Origin: Microbacterium sp. USTB-Y
GTDB lineage: Bacteria > Actinomycetota > Actinomycetes > Actinomycetales > Microbacteriaceae
Direction of reading: 5' to 3'
DNA: 64,000 bases
NCBI RefSeq assembly: GCF_023703415.1
Contig: NZ_JAGMTU010000002.1
Coordinates: 620,001 to 684,000, forward strand
Part shown: positions 26,530 through 35,883 of the stretch, piece by piece
How the letters are laid out: each line of letters starts with the position of its first letter
Numbering within the stretch: position 1 is the first letter of the stretch
The notes under the pieces: generated by a model
The model's database searches: none
What the model was told of the DNA's origin: nothing
Seen by the model: the letters and a program-made list of their open reading frames with translations, nothing else
Translations under genes and position numbers: made by a program

Positions 26530-27129
26530 ATGCCCGACGTGCGACGCGCCAGACTGACCCCCGAGGAGCGACGGGCGCAGCTCGTGGCCACCGGGGTCAA
26601 CTTCCTTGCGGAGCATTCCCTCGACGAACTCACCATGGACGTCCTGGCCCAGCGCGCCGGGGTGTCGCGCCCCCTGCTGTTCCATTACTTCGACACCCGG
26701 CAGGGCATGCACCTCGCCGTGGTGACCATGGCGAGGGACAGCCTCCTGCTCGCCTCCGAGCCGCGCGACGATCTGGAGCCGCGGGCCCGCATCCGCGACA
26801 CGCTGCTGCGCATCACGGAGTTCGTGCGCCAGCATCAGAGCACTTTCCACTCGCTCGTGCGCGGCATCGCGAGCGGCGACCCCGCCGTGCGCCGGGTCGT
26901 GGACGAGTCCCGCGATCTCAACGCTCAGCGGCTCATCGACGCCTTCGGCGAGCTCGGCGTCGCCGACACGCCCGCCCTGCGCGTCGCGCTGCGCTCCTGG
27001 GTCTCCTTCACCGAGGAGAGCCTGATCAGTCTGGTCATCGAACGCGACGAGGATCCGGAGCGCGTCGTGCGCTTCCTCGAGACGACTCTGGACGGCGTCA
27101 TCGCCGCGACCGGCGAGCTGCGCCTCTGA
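26530..27129 (+). CDS. TetR/AcrR-family regulator
   Basis: The 199-aa protein has an N-terminal HTH (about 10-56: LTPEERRAQLVATGVNFLAE, LTMDVLAQRAGVSRPLLFHY) and an all-helical ligand/dimer domain. It is divergent from the DUF6230 operon, whose promoter contains a perfect palindrome, so it is the likely repressor of that operon. The ligand is unknown. Its VLAQRAGVSRPLLFHYFD recognition region is standard for the family. Confidence 0.9.
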   Translation: MPDVRRARLTPEERRAQLVATGVNFLAEHSLDELTMDVLAQRAGVSRPLLFHYFDTRQGMHLAVVTMARDSLLLASEPRDDLEPRARIRDTLLRITEFVRQHQSTFHSLVRGIASGDPAVRRVVDESRDLNAQRLIDAFGELGVADTPALRVALRSWVSFTEESLISLVIERDEDPERVVRFLETTLDGVIAATGELRL

Positions 27130-27156
27130 GCGCCGCCCTCCCGCAGGGTCTGCCGC

Positions 27157-28080
27157 TCAGGCTTCGCCGCGGAGCACGTCCAGCGCATGCTGGAAGTCGG
27201 CGGGGTAGGGCGACTCCGTCTGCACCCATTCCCCGGTCACCGGATGCGCGAACCCCAGCTTGTGGGCGTGCAGCCACTGCCGGGTGAGCCCGAGCCGCGC
27301 GGACAGCGTGGGGTCGGCGCCGTACAGCGGGTCTCCGACGCACGGGTGCCGATGCGCGGCCATGTGCACGCGGATCTGGTGGGTACGGCCCGTCTCCAGG
27401 TGGATCTCCAGCAGGGAGGCGCCGCGGAAGGCCTCGAGCGTCTCGTAGTGGGTGACGGACGGCTTTCCGTCCGGCGTCACCGCGAACTTCCACGAGTGGT
27501 TCGGATGGCGCCCGATGGGCGCGTCGATCGTGCCCGCGAGCGGATCCGGATGCCCCTGCACGACGGCGTGGTAGATCTTCTCCACTGTGCGCTCCTTGAA
27601 GGCGCGCTTGAGGGCGGAGTACGCGGCCTCCGTCTTCGCGACCACCATGAGGCCGCTGGTTCCCACGTCGAGCCGGTGCACCACGCCCTGCCGTTCCGGA
27701 GCCCCGCTCGTCGCGATGCGGAATCCCGCCGCCGCGAGGGCGCCGACGACGGTGGGACCCTCCCATCCGAGCGAGGGGTGGGCCGCGACGCCGGTGGGCT
27801 TGTCGACCACGACGATGTCGTCGTCGTCGTACACGATGCCGAGCTCCGGCACGGCGATCGGTTCGATGCGGGGCTCCTGCTTGGGCGCCCACTCGACGTC
27901 GAGCCATCCGCCGGCACGCAGCTTGTCCGACTTGCCGAGCGTGACGCCGTCGAGCGTAACTCCCCCGGCCTCGGCGATCTCTGCGGCGAACGTGCGCGAG
28001 AAGCCGAGCATCTTGGCCAGCGCCGCGTCGACGCGCACGCCGTCCAGGCCGTCCGGCACGGGCAGCGCACGGGACTGCAC
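27157..28080 (-). CDS. rluD: RluA-family pseudouridine synthase
   Basis: The 307-aa protein has an S4 RNA-binding region at the N-terminus ([20 protein letters not shown]) and the RluA catalytic motif [16 protein letters not shown], in which the Asp of HRLD is the nucleophile. It likely modifies 23S rRNA. The RluD label comes from length and context (adjacent to lspA, as in many actinobacteria); RluC-like specificity cannot be excluded. It begins 2 nt after lspA. Confidence 0.88.
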   Translation of the reverse strand: MQSRALPVPDGLDGVRVDAALAKMLGFSRTFAAEIAEAGGVTLDGVTLGKSDKLRAGGWLDVEWAPKQEPRIEPIAVPELGIVYDDDDIVVVDKPTGVAAHPSLGWEGPTVVGALAAAGFRIATSGAPERQGVVHRLDVGTSGLMVVAKTEAAYSALKRAFKERTVEKIYHAVVQGHPDPLAGTIDAPIGRHPNHSWKFAVTPDGKPSVTHYETLEAFRGASLLEIHLETGRTHQIRVHMAAHRHPCVGDPLYGADPTLSARLGLTRQWLHAHKLGFAHPVTGEWVQTESPYPADFQHALDVLRGEA

Positions 28081-28082
28081 CG

Positions 28083-28700
28083 TCAGCTCCCTGTCCCGGT
28101 CGGGTGCCGGTGGTCAGCGTCGGCGTCGGCCGGCTCCGACCCCTCTGCGGATCCGGAGTCGTCGCCCGCGGCCTCGGTCTCCTTGTGGTCGCGCTCGCGC
28201 GAACCGTCCAGTCGCAGACCGGCGATGATCAGCAGGGCGATCGAGATCATCCCGGTGACGATGAAGATGTCCGCGACGTTGAAGATCGCCGGAAGCATCC
28301 ACGGCATCGAGATCATGTCGACGACGTGGCCGACGCCGAACCCCGGCGCGCGGAACAGGCGGTCCGACAGGTTGCCGAGGACTCCCCCGAGCAGCGCGCC
28401 GAGCACGACCGCCCACAGGCGCGAGCGCACGGAGACGGACTTCCAGACGATCACGCACGCGACGACGGCGAGGGCGATCGTGAAGATCCAGGTGTATCCC
28501 GCACCGATCGAGAACGCCGCTCCGGAGTTGCGGATGGAGAACAGCTGCAGGAACTCCCCGATGACCGGGACGACCTTCTGCTCGGGGAGGTACGTGATGG
28601 TGAGGTACTTCACAAACTGGTCGGCGGCCAGCACGAGCACTGCGAGGATCGCAATGATCGTGCCGGCCGCCGAACCAGGAAGCGGTTGACGCCGGGTCAA
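28083..28700 (-). CDS. lspA: Signal peptidase II (LspA)
   Basis: The 205-aa membrane aspartic peptidase cleaves lipoprotein signal peptides. Catalytic-region motifs are present: [32 protein letters not shown] and [13 protein letters not shown], the last two holding the two Asp. Four hydrophobic segments are visible. The C-terminal tail is long, acidic and hydrophilic (about 170-205), beyond the usual core. CtaC is one likely substrate encoded in this window. Confidence 0.93.
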   Translation of the reverse strand: MTRRQPLPGSAAGTIIAILAVLVLAADQFVKYLTITYLPEQKVVPVIGEFLQLFSIRNSGAAFSIGAGYTWIFTIALAVVACVIVWKSVSVRSRLWAVVLGALLGGVLGNLSDRLFRAPGFGVGHVVDMISMPWMLPAIFNVADIFIVTGMISIALLIIAGLRLDGSRERDHKETEAAGDDSGSAEGSEPADADADHRHPTGTGS

Positions 28701-28716
28701 CGGGGCTCCTTACTGC

Positions 28717-29292
28717 TTACTGCGCGGAGGCGTCCCCCGTGGGGCCGCCCTTCTCGTCGAGGTCGCGGAGCTGACCCTCGATGTAGCTGCGCAGCTGCGT
28801 GCGGTACGAGCGCTCGAAGTCGTGCAGCTCGGTGATCTTGCCCTCGAGCACCGTGCGCTCGCGCTCGAGACGGGCGGTCTCCTCGCGCTGCTTCTGCTCG
28901 GCGTCGGCGAGGATCTTCGAGGCCTGGGCCTTGGCGTCGGCGATGAGCTGGTCGCGCTGCGACTTGCCCTCCGCGACGTGCTCGTCGTGCAGACGCTGTG
29001 CGAGCTCGATGATGCCTGCGGTCGCGGCGGCCGGAGCCCCGCCCTCGGCTGCCGGTGCGGGTGCGGCGACGGGCGCCGGCGCGGCCGGGGCCTCGGCGAC
29101 CGGAGCGGCGGCCTTCTCCCCCGACTCGTAGGCGGCCAGCTTGGCCTTCAGCTCGGCGTTCTCTTCGAGCGCCTTGCGCCACTCGAGCACGACCTCGTCG
29201 AGGAAGTCGTCGACCTCGTCCGGGTCGAAGCCGTCCTTGAAACGGACGTGCTGGAACTGCTTGGTGACGACGTCATCCGGGGTCAGTGCCAT
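28717..29292 (-). CDS. wag31: DivIVA/Wag31 polar growth protein
   Basis: The 191-aa protein has the DivIVA N-terminal membrane-binding domain (MALTPDDVVTKQFQHVRFKD, VDDFLDEVVLEWRKALEEN), an Ala/Pro-rich linker (about 65-105) and a C-terminal coiled coil (about 110-185). It marks cell poles and directs apical peptidoglycan growth in actinobacteria. ATG 29290-29292 with AGAGGAG upstream is preferred over an in-frame upstream ATG. lspA lies 16 nt after it. Confidence 0.94.
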   Translation of the reverse strand: MALTPDDVVTKQFQHVRFKDGFDPDEVDDFLDEVVLEWRKALEENAELKAKLAAYESGEKAAAPVAEAPAAPAPVAAPAPAAEGGAPAAATAGIIELAQRLHDEHVAEGKSQRDQLIADAKAQASKILADAEQKQREETARLERERTVLEGKITELHDFERSYRTQLRSYIEGQLRDLDEKGGPTGDASAQ

Positions 29293-29369
29293 TGGTGGCT
29301 CCTCTTTCGATGAGTTCTCGGTGGCCGGTGGACACACGGTGCCGACCTCGCGGTCAGCACCTTCAGAAA

Positions 29370-29375
29370 AGCATA
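29370..29375 (-). promoter_or_regulatory. Possible -10 box of wag31
   Basis: TATGCT on the reverse strand about 78 nt before the wag31 ATG. The -35 is weak. Confidence 0.35.
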
Positions 29376-29434
29376 GCCGTCCGATCCCGGCGCCGCGAAG
29401 ACGGCGCGGAACGGACGGTGAGACGCGGGGACGA

Positions 29435-29740
29435 TCAGATGAAGGATCGGGCGATCGACATCAGGATCAGCACGACGATCATCGTCAGGGTGAGGCCCAT
29501 GTCCAATGCGACGGGTCCGATCCTCAACGGAGGAATGAGGCGTCGGAACATCCTGATCGGCGGATCCGTGATCGTGTAGACGATCTCGGCGGCGATCAGC
29601 CCCGCACCGCGCGGGCGCCACGATCGGTTGAAGATCGGGATCCATTCCAGGATCACGCGGGCGAACAGCGTCAGCAGATAGAGCAGAAGCAGGATGTTGA
29701 GGATCGCTGCGATCATCGAGACCGCGGACGCGACCGTCAC
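29435..29740 (-). CDS. YggT-family membrane protein
   Basis: The 101-aa protein has two hydrophobic regions (about 10-32 and 75-98) and the YggT pattern FARVILEWIPIFNRSW and ITDPPIRMFRRLIPPLRIGP. YggT proteins sit in division clusters of Gram-positive bacteria; no biochemical role is settled. It begins 3 nt after sepF. Confidence 0.9.
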   Translation of the reverse strand: MTVASAVSMIAAILNILLLLYLLTLFARVILEWIPIFNRSWRPRGAGLIAAEIVYTITDPPIRMFRRLIPPLRIGPVALDMGLTLTMIVVLILMSIARSFI

Positions 29741-29743
29741 GTG

Positions 29744-30232
29744 TCAGGAGTGCGCGAGCGCGGGTTCGTCGCCCCCGGCGATCCCGCCCTGCCCCGACAC
29801 CGCGATGCTCTCCGGCGACAGCAGGAAGACCTTGCTGGTCACGCGCTCGATGCGGCCGTAGAGGCCGAGGGAGAGGCCGCTCGCGAAGTCGATCAGCCGA
29901 CGCGCGTCGGCGTCGCTCATCTGAGACAGGTTGATGATCACGGGGATGCCGTCCCGGAAGCTCTCGGCGATGACCTGCGCGTCGCGGTACTGCTTGGGGT
30001 GCACCGTGAGGATCTCGTTCACCGCTCCCGCCGAAGGCTGACGGACCGCGGTGGGACGCCGCAGCGGCGTCACCGGAGCGGCCTTGACCTCTTCGCGCTC
30101 GCGACGGATCTCCTCGCGCCGGCTCGGCTCGTGCTCCTGACGCGTGGCGTGCGCGGCGGGGACCTCGTCGTAGGTCTCCTCCTCATCGGCGAGGCCGAGG
30201 TACACCATGGTCTTCTTCAGCGGGTTCCCCAT
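29744..30232 (-). CDS. sepF: Cell division protein SepF
   Basis: The 162-aa protein has an N-terminal amphipathic membrane-binding segment ([20 protein letters not shown]), a charged linker and the SepF core (about 75-150: [39 protein letters not shown]). SepF links FtsZ to the membrane in actinobacteria, which lack FtsA. It lies in its usual place between yggS and yggT. Confidence 0.93.
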   Translation of the reverse strand: MGNPLKKTMVYLGLADEEETYDEVPAAHATRQEHEPSRREEIRREREEVKAAPVTPLRRPTAVRQPSAGAVNEILTVHPKQYRDAQVIAESFRDGIPVIINLSQMSDADARRLIDFASGLSLGLYGRIERVTSKVFLLSPESIAVSGQGGIAGGDEPALAHS

Positions 30233-30271
30233 CGTGTCCTCCGAACGTGTAGGGGTGGTTCTGCTTCGAGG

Positions 30272-30955
30272 CTAACCCTGGGCGGGTCGCGGTCCCGTGA
30301 TTGCGGAGCCGATGCGAAGGTGTGTCGCGCCTGCGGCGATCGCCTCGGCGAAGTCGCCGGTCATCCCGGCCGAGATCCAGTCCGCCTCCGGCGCGATCGC
30401 GCGCAGACGGGCGGCGTACTCGTGCACGCGCGCGAAGGCGGCGGCCGGCTCCTCATCGAGAGGGGCGACCGCCATGACTCCGCGCAGTCTCAGCGTGGGC
30501 AGGGCGAGCACGTGCTCGGCGAGCCCTTCGAGGTCCGCGGGAGCGACGCCCCCGCGACCCGGATCGTCGGTGAGGTTGATCTGCAGCAGCACGTCCAGCG
30601 GCGGCGCGTCCGCCCCGGCACGGTCGAGGGCGTCGGCGATGCGCGGCCGGTCGACCGAGTGGACGGCCTGAGCTGCACGCCGGATCAGGCCCGCCTTGTT
30701 CGTCTGCGCCTGACCGATGAAGTGCCAGCGCAGCTCCCCCAGATCGGCGAGCTCCTGGGACTTCGAGGAGAGCTCCTGCTGACGGTTCTCGCCGACCTCG
30801 CGGACTCCGAGGCTGTAGAGCTCCCGCACGAGGGAGGCGGGATGGAACTTCGTGACCACGATGCGGGTGATCCCCGCGGGGTCGCGTCCCGCGCGCCGCG
30901 CGGCGTCCGCGATCGCTGCATCGATCGCGGACAGCCGCTCGGCGACCGAGGTCAC
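30272..30955 (-). CDS. PLP homeostasis protein (YggS/PROSC family)
   Basis: The 227-aa protein has the YggS pattern: [17 protein letters not shown] (with the PLP-binding Lys), [46 protein letters not shown] and [20 protein letters not shown] with R-IGSAI. It binds PLP without known catalysis. The start is GTG 30953-30955, overlapping the ftsZ stop by 4 nt (GTGA). The yfiH/pgeF gene that often lies between ftsZ and yggS is absent. Confidence 0.9.
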   Translation of the reverse strand: MTSVAERLSAIDAAIADAARRAGRDPAGITRIVVTKFHPASLVRELYSLGVREVGENRQQELSSKSQELADLGELRWHFIGQAQTNKAGLIRRAAQAVHSVDRPRIADALDRAGADAPPLDVLLQINLTDDPGRGGVAPADLEGLAEHVLALPTLRLRGVMAVAPLDEEPAAAFARVHEYAARLRAIAPEADWISAGMTGDFAEAIAAGATHLRIGSAITGPRPAQG

Positions 30956-32115
30956 TTGAGGAACTCGGGGATGTCGAGGTCGCTCTCGTCGAAGCCCGGC
31001 TCGATGCTGGTGTGCACCGGCGGGATCGACGGCACCGTGACGGGGGCGGTCTCCCGCGGCGCCGCCTCGTCGGAGGACGCCTCGGGGTCCTCTTCGGCGG
31101 CGGGCTTCTCGGCGACGGCCGGAGCCGACGTGCGCGAGAAGATCTGCGGGTCCAGGCGCAGCGTGGGCTCTCCGCTGTCGAAGCCCGCAGCGATCACCGT
31201 GACGCGCACCTCGTCGCCGAGCGTGTCGTCGATCACCGTTCCGAAGATGATGTTCGCCTCGGGGTGCGCGGCCTCCTTGACGAGGTCGGCCGCGTCGTGG
31301 ATCTCGAAGATGCCGAGGTTCGATCCACCCTGGATCGAGAGGAGCACGCCGTGCGCGCCCTCGATCGAGGCCTCGAGCAGCGGCGACTCGACGGCGAGCT
31401 CGGCCGCCTTGATCGCGCGATCCGCGCCACGCGCGGATCCGATGCCCATGAGCGCGGATCCTGCGCCCTGCATGACGGACTTGACGTCGTTGAAGTCGAG
31501 GTTGATCAGACCGGGCGTGGTGATCAGGTCGGTGATGCCCTGCACACCGGCGAGGAGCACCTGGTCCGCCGTGGCGAACGCCTCGATCATGGAGATGCCG
31601 CGGTCGCTGATCTCGAGCAGACGGTCGTTGGGCACCACGATGAGGGTGTCGACCTCTTCCTTCAGCTTCGCCACGCCGGCGTCGGCCTGGCTCTGCCTGC
31701 GGCGGCCCTCGAACGAGAACGGCCGGGTGACGACGCCGATGGTCAGGGCGCCGATCGACTTGGCGATCCGCGCCACGATCGGCGCTCCGCCGGTGCCGGT
31801 CCCACCGCCCTCGCCCGCGGTCACGAAGACCATGTCTGCGCCCGTCAGCGCCTGCTCGATCTCCTCCGCGTGATCCTCGGCGGCACGCCGGCCGACCTCG
31901 GGGTCCGCACCCGCGCCGAGCCCGCGGGTGAGGTCGCGACCGACGTCGAGCTTGACGTCGGCGTCGCTCATGAGCAGCGCCTGCGCATCAGTGTTGATGG
32001 CGATGAACTCGACGCCGCGCAGGCCGAGCTCGATCATGCGGTTGACAGCATTGACGCCACCACCGCCGACACCGACGACCTTGATCACGGCGAGGTAGTT
32101 CTGGTTCTGGCTCAT
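30952..32115 (-). CDS. ftsZ: Cell division GTPase FtsZ
   Basis: The 387-aa tubulin homologue forms the Z ring. The GTP loop GGGTGTG is at 103-109 and the catalytic T7 loop NLDFND at 205-210. A disordered acidic linker (about 318-375) leads to the C-terminal binding peptide (DLDIPEFLK). ATG 32113-32115 has a GGAGGACGGG Shine-Dalgarno stretch. A 168-nt gap upstream carries a candidate promoter and inverted repeats. Confidence 0.97.
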   Translation of the reverse strand: MSQNQNYLAVIKVVGVGGGGVNAVNRMIELGLRGVEFIAINTDAQALLMSDADVKLDVGRDLTRGLGAGADPEVGRRAAEDHAEEIEQALTGADMVFVTAGEGGGTGTGGAPIVARIAKSIGALTIGVVTRPFSFEGRRRQSQADAGVAKLKEEVDTLIVVPNDRLLEISDRGISMIEAFATADQVLLAGVQGITDLITTPGLINLDFNDVKSVMQGAGSALMGIGSARGADRAIKAAELAVESPLLEASIEGAHGVLLSIQGGSNLGIFEIHDAADLVKEAAHPEANIIFGTVIDDTLGDEVRVTVIAAGFDSGEPTLRLDPQIFSRTSAPAVAEKPAAEEDPEASSDEAAPRETAPVTVPSIPPVHTSIEPGFDESDLDIPEFLK

Positions 32116-32283
32116 CCCGTCCTCCGATGTATTTCGAGCCTCTAGCCGAGGGCAACCTTAAACCTCAAGCAGAAGGTTAAAGTATTTCCCGGTATTGCTT
32201 TCTCTGGATCGAAGGTAAGCGGCGCATGCCGCGCAGAAGCCAAGCGACACGCGCCTGAGCGCGATAGCCTCGGATATTCGTGC
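32116..32283 (-). promoter_or_regulatory. ftsZ upstream region with AACCT/AGGTT repeats
   Basis: Reverse-strand reading shows TTGAGG and TAGAGG about 18 nt apart. Overlapping them is an inverted repeat AACCTT-N13-AAGGTT (32154-32178), with a nested AACCT-N7-AGGTT (32162-32178). MerR-type activators use sites of this style in an elongated spacer. The promoter call is tentative. Confidence 0.45.
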
Positions 32284-33303
32284 TCAGCCGGCGATGCCGA
32301 CGCCCGGCGAGGAGACGTCGAAGCTCGTCGCGCCCGGATTGGCGCCCATCAGCCTTTGAAGCACGAGTGCCTTCTGCGCCGACTGGTCCGCACTCCCCCA
32401 GGTCACCGTGGTGCCGCTCGTCAGCGTGAGCACGATGTCATCCGGCGTGGACGCCGTCACGCTGCCGACCTGCGCGCGCAGCTCGGTGGGGAGGGTGCGC
32501 AGAGCCGTGCCCGCCGCGGCGAAGGCCGCGGTGCCGGTCCCTCCGGCGACCTCGATCAGGGCGTACCCGGGAGGCTGGGCCTCGGCGGTGGAGAGGACGA
32601 CACCGGCGGCATCGACGACCGTGAAGCGTCCGTCGCTCTGCTGGATGACCCCGACAGGCGTGCGCTCGACGAGACGCACCACGAGGTCGTGCGGCGGATG
32701 GGCCTCGAGCCGGTAGGTCTCGATCAAGGGGAAGCGCACGAGCGCGGCCTTGACGGCGCTGGCATCCACGAGCGCAAGCGGGCGCCCGAGCTGATCGGCG
32801 AGCGCCTTCTGCACCTCGGCGGGCTTGATCGCGCTCGCCCCCTCGACCGTGATGGTCTGCACCGCGAACAGCGGACTGTACGCGGCGCCGACGCTGCCGC
32901 CGACGACGAGGACGGTGAGGGCGGCGCCGACGATCCAGGCGATCCTGCGGCGACGGGACCGCTGCGTGAAGCGGCGGATCTCGCTGCGCAGGGCCCGGCG
33001 GCGCGCCCTCGTCGCCTGCCACAGGTCGCGCGCCGTGAGGGCGGAGCCGGCCGGGGCCCTGTCGTCGTCCTCGACGATCGCGGAGGAGTCCAGGGGCCGT
33101 CGACTCTCGAACGCGATCGGCGCTCCGCTCCCCTCCGGGCCGGAAACCGCGGGATCCGTCCCGGCAGGGCCGGAGCCCGCAGCGTCCGCCTCGGGCGCGG
33201 GGTTCCGCCGGCGTCCGAGGCGCCCCGTCTCCCCCTCGCCAGCGGTCGAGCCATCGTGCTCGACCGCTGGCGCGGAGACGGGGATCGCGGACGGCCGGCG
33301 CAC
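32284..33303 (-). CDS. ftsQ: Cell division protein FtsQ
   Basis: The 339-aa divisome protein has a long cytosolic tail (about 1-125, Pro/Gly/acidic), one membrane helix (about 130-150: RIAWIVGAALTVLVVGGSVG) and a POTRA domain (FAVQTITVEGASAIKPAEV) followed by the beta domain. The start is GTG 33301-33303, 2 nt after murC. The extended N-terminal tail is common in actinobacteria. Confidence 0.93.
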   Translation of the reverse strand: MRRPSAIPVSAPAVEHDGSTAGEGETGRLGRRRNPAPEADAAGSGPAGTDPAVSGPEGSGAPIAFESRRPLDSSAIVEDDDRAPAGSALTARDLWQATRARRRALRSEIRRFTQRSRRRRIAWIVGAALTVLVVGGSVGAAYSPLFAVQTITVEGASAIKPAEVQKALADQLGRPLALVDASAVKAALVRFPLIETYRLEAHPPHDLVVRLVERTPVGVIQQSDGRFTVVDAAGVVLSTAEAQPPGYALIEVAGGTGTAAFAAAGTALRTLPTELRAQVGSVTASTPDDIVLTLTSGTTVTWGSADQSAQKALVLQRLMGANPGATSFDVSSPGVGIAG

Positions 33304-33305
33304 GA

Positions 33306-34706
33306 TCAGCCCTCGGCGGTGGTGCGCAGCGCGTCCAGCACCTGCGGGATGATCTGGTAGACGTTGCCGCAGCCGAGCGTGATCACGTAGTCGCCGTCGC
33401 GTGCCACCGTCGCCGTGTAGTCCGCGGCCTGCTGCCAGTCCGCGACGTAATGCACGTGGCTCGGATCCGCGAATGCGCCGCTGACCAGCTCGCCCGTCAC
33501 ACCGGGCACCGGGTCCTCGCGGGCGCCGTAGACGTCGAGCATCACGGTGTGGTCGGCGTAGGTCTCCAGCACCTCGGCGAACTCGCGGTACATGTGCTGG
33601 GTCCGCGAGTAGGTGTGCGGCTGCTGGATCGCGATGATGCGTCCGCCGCCGACGATCGTGCGCATCGCCTCGAGCGCCGCGCGCACCTCGGTCGGGTGGT
33701 GCGAGTAGTCGTCGTAGACGCTCACGCCCCGCTCGACGCCGTGCAGCTCGAGACGCCGCACGGTACCGGCGAAGCCCTGCACCGCGCGGGTCGCGTCCGC
33801 CAGGGGATGACCGAGCGCGGTCAGGACGGCCACCGCGCCCGCGGCGTTGATCGCATTGTGCACGCCGGGCACCGACAGCTGCATGCGCGCGGACTCGCCG
33901 TGCATCGTCAGCGTCGCGGCGACCGCGCCGTCGGTGACGACGTCGGTGATCCGCAGGTCCGCGTCGTCCGCGAAGCCGAAGGAGATCACGTTCGGATGGG
34001 TGATGCCGGCGCGTACGCGCAGCGCGCCCGGGTCGTCGCTGGAGATCACGACGGCCTCGCTCGCCCCGTTCGCGAACGTGACGAACGCGTCGTGGAAGGC
34101 CTCGTCGGATCCGTAGTGATCCAGATGATCGGGGTCCACGTTCGTGATCAGCGCGACGGAGGTGTCGTAGAGCAGGAACGTGCCGTCCGATTCGTCGGCC
34201 TCGATCACGAAGAGGTCATCGGCCCCGGAGGAGCTCGACGTGCCGAGCTGCTCGATCACGCCTCCGTTGACGAAGTTGGGGTCGGCGCCGAGCTCGCGCA
34301 GGGCGGTGACGATCATGCCCGTCGAGCTCGTCTTGCCGTGGGCTCCCGCCACCGACACGAGGCGACGACCGCCGATCAGCCAGTGCAGGGCCTGGGACCG
34401 GTGGATCACGTGCAGTCCGCGCTCCTTGGCGAGCACGAACTCGGGGTTCTCCGGCCAGATCGCGCCGGTGTGCACGACGGTGTCGGCGTCGCCGAGGTGC
34501 GCGGCGTCGTGTCCGACGTGCACCTCGGCGCCGAGCGCGGCGAGCGCCCGCAGGTTGTCGCTGTCGGCGCGATCGCTTCCGGAGACGCGGATGCCCGCGT
34601 CGAGGAACATGCGCGCGAGCCCCGACATGCCGGAGCCGCCGATGCCGATGAAGTGCGCGGCGGAGATGTCGTCGGGGATCGGCAGGGAGAGGTCGGGTCT
34701 GATCAT
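33306..34706 (-). CDS. murC: UDP-MurNAc-L-alanine ligase MurC
   Basis: The 466-aa ATP-dependent ligase adds L-Ala to UDP-MurNAc. Motifs are [20 protein letters not shown] (nucleotide fold), [11 protein letters not shown] (P-loop), DHLDHYGS and [14 protein letters not shown] 34704-34706. A TAGGAT box at 34734-34739 (reverse) about 28 nt upstream may give a separate promoter within the cluster. Confidence 0.96.
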   Translation of the reverse strand: MIRPDLSLPIPDDISAAHFIGIGGSGMSGLARMFLDAGIRVSGSDRADSDNLRALAALGAEVHVGHDAAHLGDADTVVHTGAIWPENPEFVLAKERGLHVIHRSQALHWLIGGRRLVSVAGAHGKTSSTGMIVTALRELGADPNFVNGGVIEQLGTSSSSGADDLFVIEADESDGTFLLYDTSVALITNVDPDHLDHYGSDEAFHDAFVTFANGASEAVVISSDDPGALRVRAGITHPNVISFGFADDADLRITDVVTDGAVAATLTMHGESARMQLSVPGVHNAINAAGAVAVLTALGHPLADATRAVQGFAGTVRRLELHGVERGVSVYDDYSHHPTEVRAALEAMRTIVGGGRIIAIQQPHTYSRTQHMYREFAEVLETYADHTVMLDVYGAREDPVPGVTGELVSGAFADPSHVHYVADWQQAADYTATVARDGDYVITLGCGNVYQIIPQVLDALRTTAEG

Positions 34707-34808
34707 TGCTCTTTCGTCCTTAAGGGCTGAATCATCCTAAGTCGGGGCGCACCCGCCGAGGGCCTGGCTCGCCGGTCGGGCGTTCCGCCCCGGCGCGCGT
34801 GCCGGCGC

Positions 34809-35882
34809 TCAGCCCGCGAGCGCGCGGTCGGCGAGGGCGATGAGGTCCTCGGTCCCGGTGCGGGATCCGACCTGCTCCGCCGCGCGCTGCATCGCGGCCC
34901 GCCGGGATGCGTCGCGGAGCAGGGGCACCACCTCGTCGCGCACCTGTTCGGGGGTGAGTCGCGCATCGTCGATGAGGAGCGCGGCCCCGGCATCGATGGC
35001 GGCAGCGGCGTTGAGGCGCTGCTCGCCGTTGCCCACCGCATAGGGCACGTAGATCGCGGGGATGCCGAGCGCGCTGATCTCGCTGACGGTGGCCGAGCCC
35101 GAGCGCGAGAGCACCAGATCCGCCAGCGCGAAGGCGAGGTCCATCCGGTCCAGGTAGCGGCGCACCGCATACCCGGCGGCCCCGGGGTCGGGCATCTCGG
35201 AGCGGTCGCCCGTCGCATGCAGGATCTGCCATCCTGCGTCGAGGATGCTCCGCCAGGATCCGGCGATCGCCTCGTTCAAGCGCTGCGCGCCGAGAGAGCC
35301 CCCGAACACGAGCAGCACGGGGCGGTCCGGATCCAGGCCGAACTCGGCCGCCGCGTCCGCACGCAGAGCCGCGCGGTCGAGATCGACGATCTCGCGGCGC
35401 AGCGGCATGCCGACGACCTCGCCGCCGCGCAACGGGGTGCCGGGGAACGCGACGCCCACGGCCGCCGCCGATCGGGCTCCCAGCACGTTCGCCATTCCCG
35501 GGCGCGCGTTGGCCTCGTGGACGACGAAGGGAACGCCCTCGCGGCGGGCGGCGATGTACGCCGGCGCTGCCGCGTAGCCCCCGAAGCCGATGACCTCGTC
35601 CACGCCGTGCTCGCGGATGTAGGCGCGCACCTGCTTCACGGCACGGGAGAACCGTGCGGGGAAGGCGAGGGCGGCCCCGTTCGGGCGCCGGGGGAACGGC
35701 ACCTTGTCGACGGTGAGGAGCTCGTAGCCGCGCTGCGGGACGAGCCTCGACTCGAGCCCCTCCCGGGTGCCGAGGACGAGCACGCCCGTCTCGGGATCGC
35801 GGGCGCGCAGGCCGTCGGCGACGGCGAGCAGGGGGTTGACGTGGCCTGCGGTTCCCCCGCCGGCCAGAAGGTACGTGGTCAC
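34809..35882 (-). CDS. murG: Lipid II synthase MurG
   Basis: The 357-aa glycosyltransferase adds GlcNAc to lipid I on the inner face of the membrane. It shows LLAGGGTAGHVNPLLAVADG at the N-terminus and LVFGGSLGAQRLNEA, ADLVLSRSGSATVSEISALG and PYAVGNGEQRLNAA for the UDP-GlcNAc site. The start is GTG 35880-35882, 1 nt after ftsW. A 102-nt gap to murC follows, with no hairpin evident. Confidence 0.96.
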   Translation of the reverse strand: MTTYLLAGGGTAGHVNPLLAVADGLRARDPETGVLVLGTREGLESRLVPQRGYELLTVDKVPFPRRPNGAALAFPARFSRAVKQVRAYIREHGVDEVIGFGGYAAAPAYIAARREGVPFVVHEANARPGMANVLGARSAAAVGVAFPGTPLRGGEVVGMPLRREIVDLDRAALRADAAAEFGLDPDRPVLLVFGGSLGAQRLNEAIAGSWRSILDAGWQILHATGDRSEMPDPGAAGYAVRRYLDRMDLAFALADLVLSRSGSATVSEISALGIPAIYVPYAVGNGEQRLNAAAAIDAGAALLIDDARLTPEQVRDEVVPLLRDASRRAAMQRAAEQVGSRTGTEDLIALADRALAG

Positions 35883-35883
35883 T

